A stretch of 64,000 nucleotides of DNA from Yunchengibacter salinarum. GTDB lineage: Bacteria; Pseudomonadota; Alphaproteobacteria; Sphingomonadales; Kordiimonadaceae. The notes below the pieces were generated by a model. The model saw nothing but the letters and a program-made list of their open reading frames with translations, did not search any database and was not told the origin of the DNA. The position numbers and the translations under genes were made by a program. Each line of letters opens with the position of its first letter. The stretch's first letter is position 1. Positions 41,154-49,912 of the stretch are shown piece by piece. The stretch is from NCBI RefSeq assembly GCF_037658235.1, contig NZ_JBBJLN010000003.1, positions 248,001 to 312,000 on the forward strand, written 5' to 3'.

Positions 41154-41591
41154 ATGCCGCTCTGGCAACAGGTAAAGTCCGAGAAGCGGGCGCTGGAAAG
41201 CCTGCCCATGTCCGCCAAGGCGGTGGTGGTGAGCCGGGATGGCAAGATTCTGGTACTGCGCAAGTCCAGCGGCCTGTATGACCTGCCCGGCGGCAAGCTG
41301 GAGCCGGGCGAAGACCTTTTTGATGGCCTGCGCCGGGAAATTCTCGAAGAAATAGGGCTGAGCGTGAAGCGGTTCACCTTTATCGCAAGCTGGGTCAAGA
41401 CACGGCCCGGACTGGGGGACCGCTTGATGACGGTCTATGAAACGCGGCTGAAAAAACGCGCCCGGAAGCTGCCTGTCGCCCTGTCCGAAGAGCATGACTG
41501 GGGCGCTTTCATCAGCCCCCGCAAGGCCGCCCGGCTGGAATTGCAACCCGGTTATCAGAACGCCATTTTCCTGTCGTCCATGCGGGGTTAG
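41154..41591 (+). CDS. NUDIX hydrolase
   Basis: The 145-residue protein contains the Nudix box as GGKLEPGEDLFDGLRREILEEIGL, fitting G-x5-E-x7-R-E-U-x-E-E-x-G-U. It hydrolyses a nucleoside diphosphate linked to another moiety; the substrate cannot be predicted. A 16-bp GC palindrome (41622-41637) lies between its stop and that of the convergent amidohydrolase. Confidence 0.9.
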   Translation: MPLWQQVKSEKRALESLPMSAKAVVVSRDGKILVLRKSSGLYDLPGGKLEPGEDLFDGLRREILEEIGLSVKRFTFIASWVKTRPGLGDRLMTVYETRLKKRARKLPVALSEEHDWGAFISPRKAARLELQPGYQNAIFLSSMRG

Positions 41592-41637
41592 GCGCCTTTC
41601 GGCCCGGTTCGGATCAGGGCCGGCCCGGCGCCGGGCC

Positions 41638-42957
41638 TTATTGCCGCCGCGCCGCGATGGCTTCCAGCCGCCGGTCCAGCGTGGCCCGGTCCAGCCAGCG
41701 CCCGGCGGCCATCACGCCTTTCAGCCTGAACAGGGCCTGGATGTCCTTTTGCGGCTTGCCGTCCACCAGGATCAGGTCCGCCCGCGCGCCGGGGGTCAGC
41801 GTACCGAAGCTGTCCTTGTCCTCGAAATAGCGCCCCGCCGCGCTGGTGGCGGACGCCAGTATCTGTGCATTGGTCAGGCCCGCCGCCTTCATGGCGGCCA
41901 CTTCATGGCGGATGGAAAAGCCAGGGACCGAGAAAACCTGCGGCGCATCGCTGCCCAGGGCGATATTGGCGCCCGCGTCGGCCATGGCCTTCAACAGCCG
42001 CTGGCGGTTTTCCGCAATGATCGGCCTGGCGCCCAGATTGGCCTGGCGCACGGCTTCCCGCCAGTCCCGCAGCGTAGCCGCATCCACATAGGCCAGTTCG
42101 TCCCGTTGCATCAACCGATCCGGGTCGCCGCCGCCGCGAAACAGATTGAACAGGGCCTGCGTGGGTACGATCCAGGTGCCCGCCCGGGCCGTGCGCTCGG
42201 CGGCTTCCTGAAGGCGCGCTTGCGGGATGGGGCCGTCGGCGCCGTTCAGCCAGGCCATGTAACCATCCATGTGATCGATGGAAATCTGCCCGGATTCCAG
42301 CGCATGGGGCACGCCCACCGGCTGCGGCACATGGCCGCCAAAAGGCAGGCCCGCTTCGGCGGACGCGGCGGCAATGGCATCATATTCCGCCACGGACAGG
42401 CCGGGGTGAATCTTTTGCAGGTCCCAGCCCGCCTTGCTGTGCGAATGCACGTCCTTTGCCGCCTGTTCCGGGCTGGTGACGGTGCGCCCGTTCAGGCTGG
42501 GGGCGGCCAGATACAGTGTCGGCCCGGCGATATCCCCCCGGTCGATCCGGTCGCGGAGCGTGAATTGCACCGGGTCCCCCAACATGCCGCGCACGGTGGT
42601 CACGCCGCCGGCCAGATACAGGAACAGCGTGTCATGGGCGCGCTCGTCGGGCCAGCTTGAATAGGGCAGATGGCCGTGCATTTCCGCCAGCCCCGGCATC
42701 AGCGTGGCGCCGCCGCCGTCGATAATGCGGGCGTTGTCCGGCGCTTTCACCTTTTCCGCCGTGCCCAGCGCCCTGATGCGATCTTTCCGCACCAGCAGGC
42801 GACCATCCGGGATCAGCGATGGCGTGTCCGCGTCCGTCATGGTGAGCAGCGCCACATTGTCGAACAGGATGGGCCGCTCATCCGCCGCCGAAGGGCGTGC
42901 GTGCAGGCCGATCATCAGGGCGAACGCCGCGGCGAGCAGCAGGGCAGAAACGCGCAT
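41638..42957 (-). CDS. exported metal-dependent amidohydrolase
   Basis: The 439-residue precursor starts with a signal peptide (MRVSALLLAAAFALMIGLHARPSAA). It has the amidohydrolase pattern with MHGHLPYSS for the first metal pair, GGHVPQPVGV and IALGSDAPQVFSVPG for the Asp ligand, and GTLTPGARADLILVDG at the C-terminal beta domain. It resembles imidazolonepropionase/prolidase-like exported enzymes. The substrate is unknown. Confidence 0.85.
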   Translation of the reverse strand: MRVSALLLAAAFALMIGLHARPSAADERPILFDNVALLTMTDADTPSLIPDGRLLVRKDRIRALGTAEKVKAPDNARIIDGGGATLMPGLAEMHGHLPYSSWPDERAHDTLFLYLAGGVTTVRGMLGDPVQFTLRDRIDRGDIAGPTLYLAAPSLNGRTVTSPEQAAKDVHSHSKAGWDLQKIHPGLSVAEYDAIAAASAEAGLPFGGHVPQPVGVPHALESGQISIDHMDGYMAWLNGADGPIPQARLQEAAERTARAGTWIVPTQALFNLFRGGGDPDRLMQRDELAYVDAATLRDWREAVRQANLGARPIIAENRQRLLKAMADAGANIALGSDAPQVFSVPGFSIRHEVAAMKAAGLTNAQILASATSAAGRYFEDKDSFGTLTPGARADLILVDGKPQKDIQALFRLKGVMAAGRWLDRATLDRRLEAIAARRQ

Positions 42958-43091
42958 GAACAGTCTCCCGGTTGATGGTGAGGCAACAGGATTTGCGCGC
43001 CATCGCCTTATGTCAAGCGCCGCCCGCTTGTGGCAACCGGCGCTTTCTGCTAGCAGACAGGCGCCGCAGCCCCATAATTCGGAGGATATCC

Positions 43092-44396
43092 ATGATCCCG
43101 CGCTATTCCCGGCCAGACATGGCCGCCATCTGGAGCGATGAGTCCAAGTTTTCCATCTGGTTCGAGATTGAGGCCCATGCCTGCGATGCCCAGGCCGATC
43201 TGGGCGTGATCCCGAAAGAGGCGGCCGAGGCCGTCTGGGCGCGGGGCAAGTGGGATATAGAACGCATCCATGAGATCGAGGCCGAGGTGAAGCACGATGT
43301 GATCGCCTTCCTCACCAGTCTGGCGGAGCATGTGGGGCCGGAGGCGCGCTTCGTCCATCAGGGCATGACCAGTTCCGACATATTGGACACCACCTTCAAT
43401 GTGCAGTGCGTGCGCGCGGCGGACATTCTGATCGCGGACATGGATGCGCTGCTGTCCGCCCTGAAGCGCCGGGCGTATGAGCACAAGGATACGGTCTGCA
43501 TTGGCCGTAGCCATGGCATTCACGCCGAGCCCACCACGTTCGGGCTGAAAATGGCCCAGGCCTATGCGGAATTCGACCGGGGCCGTGCCCGGCTGGTGGC
43601 CGCGCGGGAAGAAGTGGCCACCTGCGCCATTTCCGGGGCCGTGGGCACTTTCGCCAATATCGATCCGCGCGTGGAAGAACATGTGGCCGCGAAAATGGGG
43701 CTGAAGCCGGAGCCCATTTCCACACAGGTGATCCCGCGCGACCGCCATGCCGCCTTTTTCGCGGCGCTGGCGGTGGTGGCAAGCTCCGTGGAGCGACTTG
43801 CCACGGAAGTGCGCCATTTGCAACGCACCGAAGTGCTGGAGGCGGAAGAATATTTCTCCAAGGGGCAGAAGGGCTCCAGCGCCATGCCGCACAAGCGCAA
43901 CCCGGTGCTGACCGAGAACCTGACCGGGCTGGCGCGGCTGGTGCGCGGCTATGCCATCCCCGCCATGGAAAATGTGGCCCTGTGGCACGAGCGGGATATC
44001 TCGCACTCTTCCGTGGAGCGCAATATCGGGCCGGATGCCACCGTGACGCTGGATTTCGCGCTGGCCCGCCTTGCCGGTGTGATGGACAATCTGCTGGTGT
44101 ATCCCGAAGCCATGCGTGAGAATATGGACCGTCTGGGCGGGTTGTGCCATTCGCAGCGTGTGCTGCTGGCGCTGACCCAGGCGGGTATGAGCCGGGAAGA
44201 CAGCTATGCTCTTGTGCAGAAAAATGCCATGAAGGTATGGGAGTCTCGCGGGCGGGAACAACTGGAAGACCTGCTGCTGGCGGACGGGACCGTGGTGGAG
44301 AAGTTGGGCCGCGAAGGCATCAGCAGCCTGTTTGACCTGGGCCATCATACGGCCCATGTGGATACTATCTTCCAGCGGGTTTTCGGGGAAAGCTGA
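43092..44396 (+). CDS. purB: adenylosuccinate lyase
   Basis: PurB removes fumarate from SAICAR and adenylosuccinate in purine synthesis. The 434-residue protein starts MIPRYSRPDMAAIW. It has HQGMTSSDILDT, GRSHGIHAEPT with the catalytic His, and the fumarase-superfamily signature GSSAMPHKRNP with the catalytic Ser loop. The start ATG follows GGAGGATAT. Confidence 0.96.
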   Translation: MIPRYSRPDMAAIWSDESKFSIWFEIEAHACDAQADLGVIPKEAAEAVWARGKWDIERIHEIEAEVKHDVIAFLTSLAEHVGPEARFVHQGMTSSDILDTTFNVQCVRAADILIADMDALLSALKRRAYEHKDTVCIGRSHGIHAEPTTFGLKMAQAYAEFDRGRARLVAAREEVATCAISGAVGTFANIDPRVEEHVAAKMGLKPEPISTQVIPRDRHAAFFAALAVVASSVERLATEVRHLQRTEVLEAEEYFSKGQKGSSAMPHKRNPVLTENLTGLARLVRGYAIPAMENVALWHERDISHSSVERNIGPDATVTLDFALARLAGVMDNLLVYPEAMRENMDRLGGLCHSQRVLLALTQAGMSREDSYALVQKNAMKVWESRGREQLEDLLLADGTVVEKLGREGISSLFDLGHHTAHVDTIFQRVFGES

Positions 44397-44411
44397 ACGG
44401 GAGCGGGCTTC

Positions 44412-45173
44412 ATGGCTTCGGATCGGACCTATACGGCGGCGCTGCTGATTATCGGTGACGAGATTCTGTCCGGTCGCACGCAGGATGCCAATCTGCCCTA
44501 TCTGGCGCAGTGGCTGAACGCGCGGGGCATTCAGATGGTGGAAGCTCGCGTGGTGCCGGATGATCGGGACGAGATCGTCCACGCGGTCAATACGCTGCGC
44601 GGCAAGGTCACATATCTTTTCACCACCGGCGGCATCGGCCCCACCCATGACGATATCACGGCGGCCTGCATCGCCGACGCCTTTGGTGTGGACCTGCCCA
44701 TAAACCGTCAGGCTTTTGCGCGGCTGGAAGCCCATTACGGAGCGGACAATTTCACCGCGGCCCGGCAGCGCATGGCCCGTATCCCCGAAGGCGGGGAACT
44801 GATCGACAACCCGGTTTCCGTGGCGCCGGGCTTTCGGGTGGAAAATGTGTACACGCTGGCTGGCGTGCCGAAGATCATGCAAAGCATGTTGGACCACCTT
44901 GATGGCCGGATTGAGGGCGGTCGCACGGTGCATTCCAAAGCGCTCACCCTTCATGTGCCAGAAAGCCGCCTTGCCGGGGATATCGGCGCCTTGCAGGACC
45001 GGCACCCCGATGTGGGCGTGGGCAGCTATCCCTTTTTCCATCAGGGGGAGGCCGGCGTGCAGGTGGTGATCCGCTCGCCGGATGAAGCCGCGTTGGAAGC
45101 GGCCATGGATGATCTTCTGCACTGGGTGGATGACAAGGCTTTGCCGAAGGGCGCGGTGGAAACTCTTGCCTGA
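44412..45173 (+). CDS. CinA-like MoCF-domain protein
   Basis: The 253-residue protein has a MoCF (molybdopterin-binding-like) domain: IIGDEILSGRTQDANL near the start and FTTGGIGPTHDDIT at the active-site loop. It corresponds to the N-terminal half of CinA; the C-terminal nicotinamide-nucleotide amidohydrolase domain is absent, which fits the single-domain family. It follows purB by 15 bases. Confidence 0.88.
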   Translation: MASDRTYTAALLIIGDEILSGRTQDANLPYLAQWLNARGIQMVEARVVPDDRDEIVHAVNTLRGKVTYLFTTGGIGPTHDDITAACIADAFGVDLPINRQAFARLEAHYGADNFTAARQRMARIPEGGELIDNPVSVAPGFRVENVYTLAGVPKIMQSMLDHLDGRIEGGRTVHSKALTLHVPESRLAGDIGALQDRHPDVGVGSYPFFHQGEAGVQVVIRSPDEAALEAAMDDLLHWVDDKALPKGAVETLA

Positions 45174-45174
45174 A

Positions 45175-45216
45175 GGCCCCGGCTCGGTGCGGCCTCATGC
45201 GAACCGGGCCGGGGCG
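45175..45216. terminator. GC-rich hairpin between convergent genes
   Basis: GCCCCGGCTCGGT and ACCGGGCCGGGGC form a stem with a mismatch between the cinA-like stop and the HTH gene stop. There is no clear T-run, so it is only a terminator candidate. Confidence 0.4.
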
Positions 45217-45223
45217 GGTCGGC

Positions 45224-45520
45224 CTAACCGAAGGCCACACCGGCGATAAAGCCGACGGCGAGCCCCGCTACGAACAGCACCGGGGGTATCCAGCGCACCG
45301 GCAACACAGCCCCGCCCGGTTCAGGAAGCGGCGGGGCCAGGTCCTGCACGTCCACCTCCAGCGTGGCGACGAGCGCCTGTATGGTTTCCGCCGCTGCGGC
45401 GCCGTGCCGCTCCACCCGCTGCACTGTTCGCAAAGACAGACAACTGGCTTCGGCAAGCTGGGCCTGGGTCCAGCTTCGCCGCAGGCGGGCGGCGTACAGT
45501 TTCTGTCCATCAACCCGCAT
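45224..45520 (-). CDS. XRE-type HTH protein with C-terminal membrane helix
   Basis: The 98-residue protein has an XRE helix-turn-helix (LYAARLRRSWTQAQLAEASCLSLRTVQRVERH). It ends in one membrane helix (VRWIPPVLFVAGLAVGFIAGVAFG). It looks like a membrane-tethered DNA-binding protein. It starts only three bases after the stop of the next minus-strand gene upstream, so the two form an operon. Confidence 0.75.
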   Translation of the reverse strand: MRVDGQKLYAARLRRSWTQAQLAEASCLSLRTVQRVERHGAAAAETIQALVATLEVDVQDLAPPLPEPGGAVLPVRWIPPVLFVAGLAVGFIAGVAFG

Positions 45521-45523
45521 GAA

Positions 45524-45955
45524 TCAGCTCCCGCCGAGCAGCTTGAACAGGTGATAGGCCGCGAACCCCCCGGCCATACCGCCCATAAAGAACAACAGCA
45601 TTATCATCGGCCAGCGCCTCTTGGCGGTTTGTTTGCCAAGTCCCCGAAAAATCAGATGGTTGTTCTTCAGAATCAGGCATTCAATGCTGCCCAGGGTTTT
45701 CAGCCCCCACAGCACTTCATAGCGGTCGCCCGCATAGTCGAAGACCTGATTGGACCGCAGGGACAGGGACCGGGCGTTCACCATTTCGTCGCCGTTCACC
45801 CGGATGATTTCCCGACCTGTCCAGGTGGAGCCCCACACATCGATTTCCCGCTCGCCGTCCCGGCACAGGAACCGGATGCCGCGGCGGAACGAAAATGCGC
45901 TGGCCGGTTGCGGCGTGTCGAGGGGGGTGTCGTCAACGGATGGCGTGTCGGTCAT
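45524..45955 (-). CDS. hypothetical membrane protein, 143 residues
   Basis: The protein has a cytoplasmic domain of about 110 residues (FSFRRGIRFLCRDGEREIDVWGS, then GREIIRVNGDEMVNARSL) that looks beta-rich, followed by a membrane helix (WPMIMLLFFMGGMAGGFAAYHLF). I do not recognise a family. Its pairing with a membrane-tethered HTH protein suggests a small membrane-linked regulatory pair. The upstream region contains a long imperfect palindrome. Confidence 0.65.
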   Translation of the reverse strand: MTDTPSVDDTPLDTPQPASAFSFRRGIRFLCRDGEREIDVWGSTWTGREIIRVNGDEMVNARSLSLRSNQVFDYAGDRYEVLWGLKTLGSIECLILKNNHLIFRGLGKQTAKRRWPMIMLLFFMGGMAGGFAAYHLFKLLGGS

Positions 45956-45971
45956 GGATATCCTCCCTTTA

Positions 45972-46118
45972 TGGAATAATCGCGTCTGACATGGTTTGCG
46001 TCATTACCGGGCTTTTTTTATGCGACATCCGGTCGTGTCGAACCACGACAGCAGCACGACAGGCGGCAAGGCGGCATATGACAGCCCTGTCGCATCCATA
46101 AAAAACCACATTATTCCA
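45972..46118. repeat. imperfect inverted repeat of about 147 bp
   Basis: Outer arms TGGAATAAT (45972-45980) and ATTATTCCA (46110-46118) are perfect inverted copies. Inner arms ATGCGACA (46020-46027) and TGTCGCAT (46089-46096) are too, with T-runs and A-runs flanking them on the outside. The centre has several CGACA/TGTCG units. It fills most of the space between the divergent hypothetical gene and the tRNA. It may be a small non-coding mobile repeat or a cruciform-type element. Confidence 0.6.
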
Positions 46119-46208
46119 AAAGCCTGCACCCCCGCCGGATCTCCCCGCGCTCCGTGCTTGCCATGGCGGATCATCGCGGTTTATACCACCGGTCGCACAT
46201 TTCACCAT

Positions 46209-46295
46209 GCCCGCGTGGCGAAATTGGTAGACGCATGGGACTTAAAATCCCTGGGCCGTAAGGCCGTCCCGGTTCGAGTCCGGGCGCGGGCACCA
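46209..46295 (+). tRNA. tRNA-Leu (anticodon UAA)
   Basis: The acceptor arms GCCCGCG (46209-46215) and CGCGGGC (46285-46291) pair fully, and the CCA end is encoded (46293-46295). The anticodon loop reads CTTAAAA, giving UAA. A long variable arm follows (TGGGCCGTAAGGCCGT), as expected for a class II tRNA, and GGTTCGAGTC is the T arm. The total is 87 bases. It lies at the left edge of the CRISPR-Cas island. Confidence 0.95.
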
Positions 46296-46552
46296 TCTTT
46301 TACCGACGGTTCAGTTTTTTATCGCTGGTTCGTTGCGTAATACTATCGCGCCCTGTGGCGGGGGCACGATGTTGCGTGCGCTGACCGGCCCGTACCACAA
46401 GGGTGCGGCGGATTGCGGTGACGCTTTCTTTTTCTTTCTTGGTGATGGGGTCTTTTTAAATTCACCAGTCTTTTTTGAAATATGCTCTTTTTGATTGAAA
46501 CATGATGAATTTTGTTGGAGCGTTGGCGCGAACCTGACGATGGGGGTGGTTC
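46296..46552 (+). promoter_or_regulatory. AT-rich upstream region of the type III CRISPR-Cas operon
   Basis: This 257-base stretch after the tRNA holds no supported gene. Its right half is markedly AT-rich for this genome (runs such as TTTCTTTTTCTTTCTTGG and GTCTTTTTAAATTCACC). It must contain the promoter for the effector operon that starts at 46553, but I cannot fix -35 and -10 boxes with confidence. Confidence 0.45.
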
Positions 46553-49500
46553 GTGGTCGATCATATTCTGATTCCCGATAATGACCTGGAAGCATTGCTC
46601 GCATGGCGTTTGCTATACGGTGTTACGCAGAGAGAAGGGGCATTTGCCGGGGCTATCGATCCCGCCACTCTGCCAAATGTGCACCTGGTCAGCGTGGAGT
46701 GGGGGCAGGAACTCCCTATTCATGATCCGCGTCTTCAGGATTTGTTGTCCGCGCAATCTGTCGTGTTTTTTGAGCTTTATGCGCCAGAGCTTGAAAAAGT
46801 CCTGCGCGACAAGGGCGTGACCGTTCGCATTGTCGATCATCATCTTTATGCTGGAGTGGACGGCACGGTGGATGATCGCCGGATGGCGCGTAGCAGTCTG
46901 GATCAGCTGCTCGACCTTCTGTCGATTGACCGGGGGTTGGTCAATGATTTCATCGCTGATATCTGGAACCTGAAGCTGAACCTTCCCGCTCTGGTCTCCG
47001 CCAATGACAAGGGCTTTGTGCCTTTATTGCGCCGGGCAGCGATGACTGGCGAGGGGATGGAATGGGATGAAAAGTTCGCGCGATGCCATGCGGTGTCGAA
47101 TCTTCGTTTGATCGAATTGATGCGGCAGCAGGGCGGGCAGTCATTCCAGAAGTTTCTGAAAGCGGATGAGGCCGGAAAAACTGAAGCAAACCTTGCTGCG
47201 TTCTGTGATCATGTTTTTTCCCGTATCGAGCAGAAATCCGAGGAATTCCAGCAATCGATCCGCACGGCATTTCCAAATTTCAAGAAAGTTGTTGATGATG
47301 CCGTCGGTGGACGAGCGCAGGCGAGACAATATCTCCGTGATATTGGCATTGATCGCTTAGCGAAAGCTATGCCGGGATCATGCGGGAAATCGACGAAAAC
47401 GGAAGACCATAAGGATATAGCGGGCCTGTATGGGCGGTGGAATTGGATGGGGGCCGGTGTGTCCAATCCAATCGGGGATGCGGACGATGACGCCCTGCTG
47501 GTGATCGTCGCCCCGGTGGCCCTGCGCAAGACCCTGCTGGATGGCGTTTATGAAGAATTGTGGCCGCTGATTCCGTCTGTCGGCGCGAAGTCCGACCCGG
47601 CTTTTTGCCAGCGCCGTATTCTGACGATATTTTTCTCTTCCACAAGCGACGATGAACAGGTCGGTCCTTCCAGCGGGGCGTTTAACGATTTGGGGAAATT
47701 GGGCGCTGTTCGGCGTGTGGAATATTCGGGTCCTGCGTGGGATTCTTCCCTTGTTGCCGCCTTTATCGGGTCGGTCTTCACCCAGCCGGTTTCGGATATG
47801 GGAAAGGTGCCGCGCGATAGGTTGGCTGTTTATGGCGGCGGCGGCGGGAGTTGTTATTTCGGCCTTGCCGATCCCCAAGGGGATGTCGATCAATCCAACA
47901 AGCTGATGATTTCTCTGACGGATCGTTTTCTTGCGAACCTGCTTGCGGATGCACGGTATTTGTGTGCCTGGCGAAGCAGCTTTTTCCTGCCGGTGGGAGT
48001 TTCCCTGCCTGATGATGCGGAGGATGATGGCCGGGCGCGCATGCTGGATCTGGGCCCGGTGCGGTGCGAGAGGAATAAGGCATGGCGCTTTGTCTGTGAA
48101 GCCGTGGCCCCGGCGGCAAAGGATTGCCCTGACCGGAAGGATTGCGACACAGAGGTCGAAGAGCAAAAGGGTGAAACGGCCGATTTCACGGGGAAACGGG
48201 ACCCTGCTTCCGACGAGCGAGGCCCCGAAGCCGCGTTTTCATTTCCAGATTTTTACAAACAGGCGCGGCAATATTATTCCGGCTTTGTTCGGGACACGAT
48301 TTTACCGTCACAGATTAATGACCGGTCCAAAGATGATGCGATGCGGATCATATCCCGCTTCCATAAAGACGCGCTCTCTTTTCAACTGAAATTCATTCGA
48401 CATTTCCCGGCGAGCAAAGAAAGGCGGGCCTGGGTTGTTGAGCTGCCGGTTTCGGGGCTTCGTTTTCATTCCGGGCACAATCAAACGCTGCTTCTGGAGG
48501 TGGAATTCGCCGAGAGTCACCTTGGTGGTGATGAAAGCTTTGTGGGTCATGAGGACAGCGAGGTTCTGTCCATTCTTGCCGGCCCGCGGGAAGGGCGGCA
48601 GATACAGACATTGGCGCAATTGACCGAATTCAACGCCCAAACCCGTTTTCGGGCATGTCACAAGCAAATTGGCCGAAGGCCGATTGTTGAATTGTGCCTG
48701 AGTAGGACTGAGGCCGACGGCCAGCATCCGATCGGCATGATGGCGCTGGAGCATCAACTTGTCACCGATCTGATGGCTGGCTGGATGGGCGGCCTTTTGA
48801 AGGAAACGCTGAAAGATTTTGGTTATGAAACGGAGAGGGGGGAAAGCGGCGCCTCGGAAAAATACTTGATTCAGAAAAAGGAAGGCAGTGGGAAGCGGCA
48901 GCCAAGTCAGCACGAAATAGAGCCGCTTTGTGATGATCGGATGCCGGTCATGACAAGTGCTGTTTTGCGCTCGGACAGCGAGCACCTGGGTGATTTGGAG
49001 GTAATGCGCAGCCGCATGAACACGGTGGAGCTGCGTTACAGTCAGCTTGACCCCCATTCAAGCGCGCCCATGTATGACCGTCGGTTTGAGGCCGAAGACG
49101 TGGATGACAGCCGGTATATGCGCTTTCACGAAATGGGAACGCGCTATTATTTAACCGGGCACTCTTTTGCCTTTATGGGGAATGGTTGGTTTTCTAGGAA
49201 TGTTATTCATAAAAACCATAATTTCGTTATTTATAAAGCGATGTTTGTATTCGTATTATTTTATAATGCGATTTTAACGAATTATAGTAATAGAATGCAT
49301 GATTATAGTTATAAGAATGAAAAATTTAGGGGAATACGGCGAAACTATAATGAATTCATAAAAAAATTATGGTTTCCATCCATCACCACCCAAATACAAG
49401 GGCGTGAGCTTTTCTCTAAAATGATGGAAAAGTTTGAGCTATATGCTCTAAAAGATGAGATAGGTGAAGAAATAAAAGCAATTGATGACCTTCAAGAAAT

Positions 49501-49891
49501 GGATCGTGAAAATAAAAAAAGAATTACGGAAAAAGCAATAGCTGTCATTGCGACCGTCGTGACAATATTCTCAATATTTAGCTTCAATAATATTTTTTAT
49601 AATTACCATAATCCCATTTTAGATTTTTTTGGTTTGGATGATGTTCACTCTATATTGAGAAAATTTTTAAGGATTGTCGGAGTATTTTCTCTTGTTTTCA
49701 CGCTATCGATGGTTTTGGTTTTGGTTATGAACAAATTTAGCAATAAAATTATCGAAACAAATGAGGAAAAAAAATCCAAAATAAAATTGAAATCGATCAT
49801 TCAGAATATTATGATTTATTTATGGTCTTTAGTTAAATTTTCATTTTTCGCAATTTCTATATCTGTTTTTGTTTTTTTCTTATTTCGATGA
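46553..49891 (+). CDS. DHH-phosphoesterase-like / CorA-like membrane effector fusion (type III CRISPR-associated)
   Basis: The 1112-residue protein opens the CRISPR effector operon. Its N-terminus resembles DHH phosphoesterases: DNDLEALLAWRLL as a motif-I-like segment, IVDHH (Asp95-His-His) as the family signature, and LVSANDKGF as a motif-IV-like segment. The middle (about 330-850) is not recognised. From about residue 880 it is helical, with a long coiled-coil-like segment (FSKMMEKFELYALKDEIGEEI) and about three membrane helices at the end, like CorA-type channels. Type III systems are known with a separate CorA effector and a DHH-family SAM-AMP phosphodiesterase (NrN). Here both appear on one chain. 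The inferred role is a messenger-gated membrane effector with built-in messenger turnover. Start GTG at 46553. Codons after about 49140 become strongly AT-rich. Confidence 0.65.
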   Translation: MVDHILIPDNDLEALLAWRLLYGVTQREGAFAGAIDPATLPNVHLVSVEWGQELPIHDPRLQDLLSAQSVVFFELYAPELEKVLRDKGVTVRIVDHHLYAGVDGTVDDRRMARSSLDQLLDLLSIDRGLVNDFIADIWNLKLNLPALVSANDKGFVPLLRRAAMTGEGMEWDEKFARCHAVSNLRLIELMRQQGGQSFQKFLKADEAGKTEANLAAFCDHVFSRIEQKSEEFQQSIRTAFPNFKKVVDDAVGGRAQARQYLRDIGIDRLAKAMPGSCGKSTKTEDHKDIAGLYGRWNWMGAGVSNPIGDADDDALLVIVAPVALRKTLLDGVYEELWPLIPSVGAKSDPAFCQRRILTIFFSSTSDDEQVGPSSGAFNDLGKLGAVRRVEYSGPAWDSSLVAAFIGSVFTQPVSDMGKVPRDRLAVYGGGGGSCYFGLADPQGDVDQSNKLMISLTDRFLANLLADARYLCAWRSSFFLPVGVSLPDDAEDDGRARMLDLGPVRCERNKAWRFVCEAVAPAAKDCPDRKDCDTEVEEQKGETADFTGKRDPASDERGPEAAFSFPDFYKQARQYYSGFVRDTILPSQINDRSKDDAMRIISRFHKDALSFQLKFIRHFPASKERRAWVVELPVSGLRFHSGHNQTLLLEVEFAESHLGGDESFVGHEDSEVLSILAGPREGRQIQTLAQLTEFNAQTRFRACHKQIGRRPIVELCLSRTEADGQHPIGMMALEHQLVTDLMAGWMGGLLKETLKDFGYETERGESGASEKYLIQKKEGSGKRQPSQHEIEPLCDDRMPVMTSAVLRSDSEHLGDLEVMRSRMNTVELRYSQLDPHSSAPMYDRRFEAEDVDDSRYMRFHEMGTRYYLTGHSFAFMGNGWFSRNVIHKNHNFVIYKAMFVFVLFYNAILTNYSNRMHDYSYKNEKFRGIRRNYNEFIKKLWFPSITTQIQGRELFSKMMEKFELYALKDEIGEEIKAIDDLQEMDRENKKRITEKAIAVIATVVTIFSIFSFNNIFYNYHNPILDFFGLDDVHSILRKFLRIVGVFSLVFTLSMVLVLVMNKFSNKIIETNEEKKSKIKLKSIIQNIMIYLWSLVKFSFFAISISVFVFFLFR

Positions 49892-49912
49892 TTATCTTAC
49901 GGGGAGGGTTGG

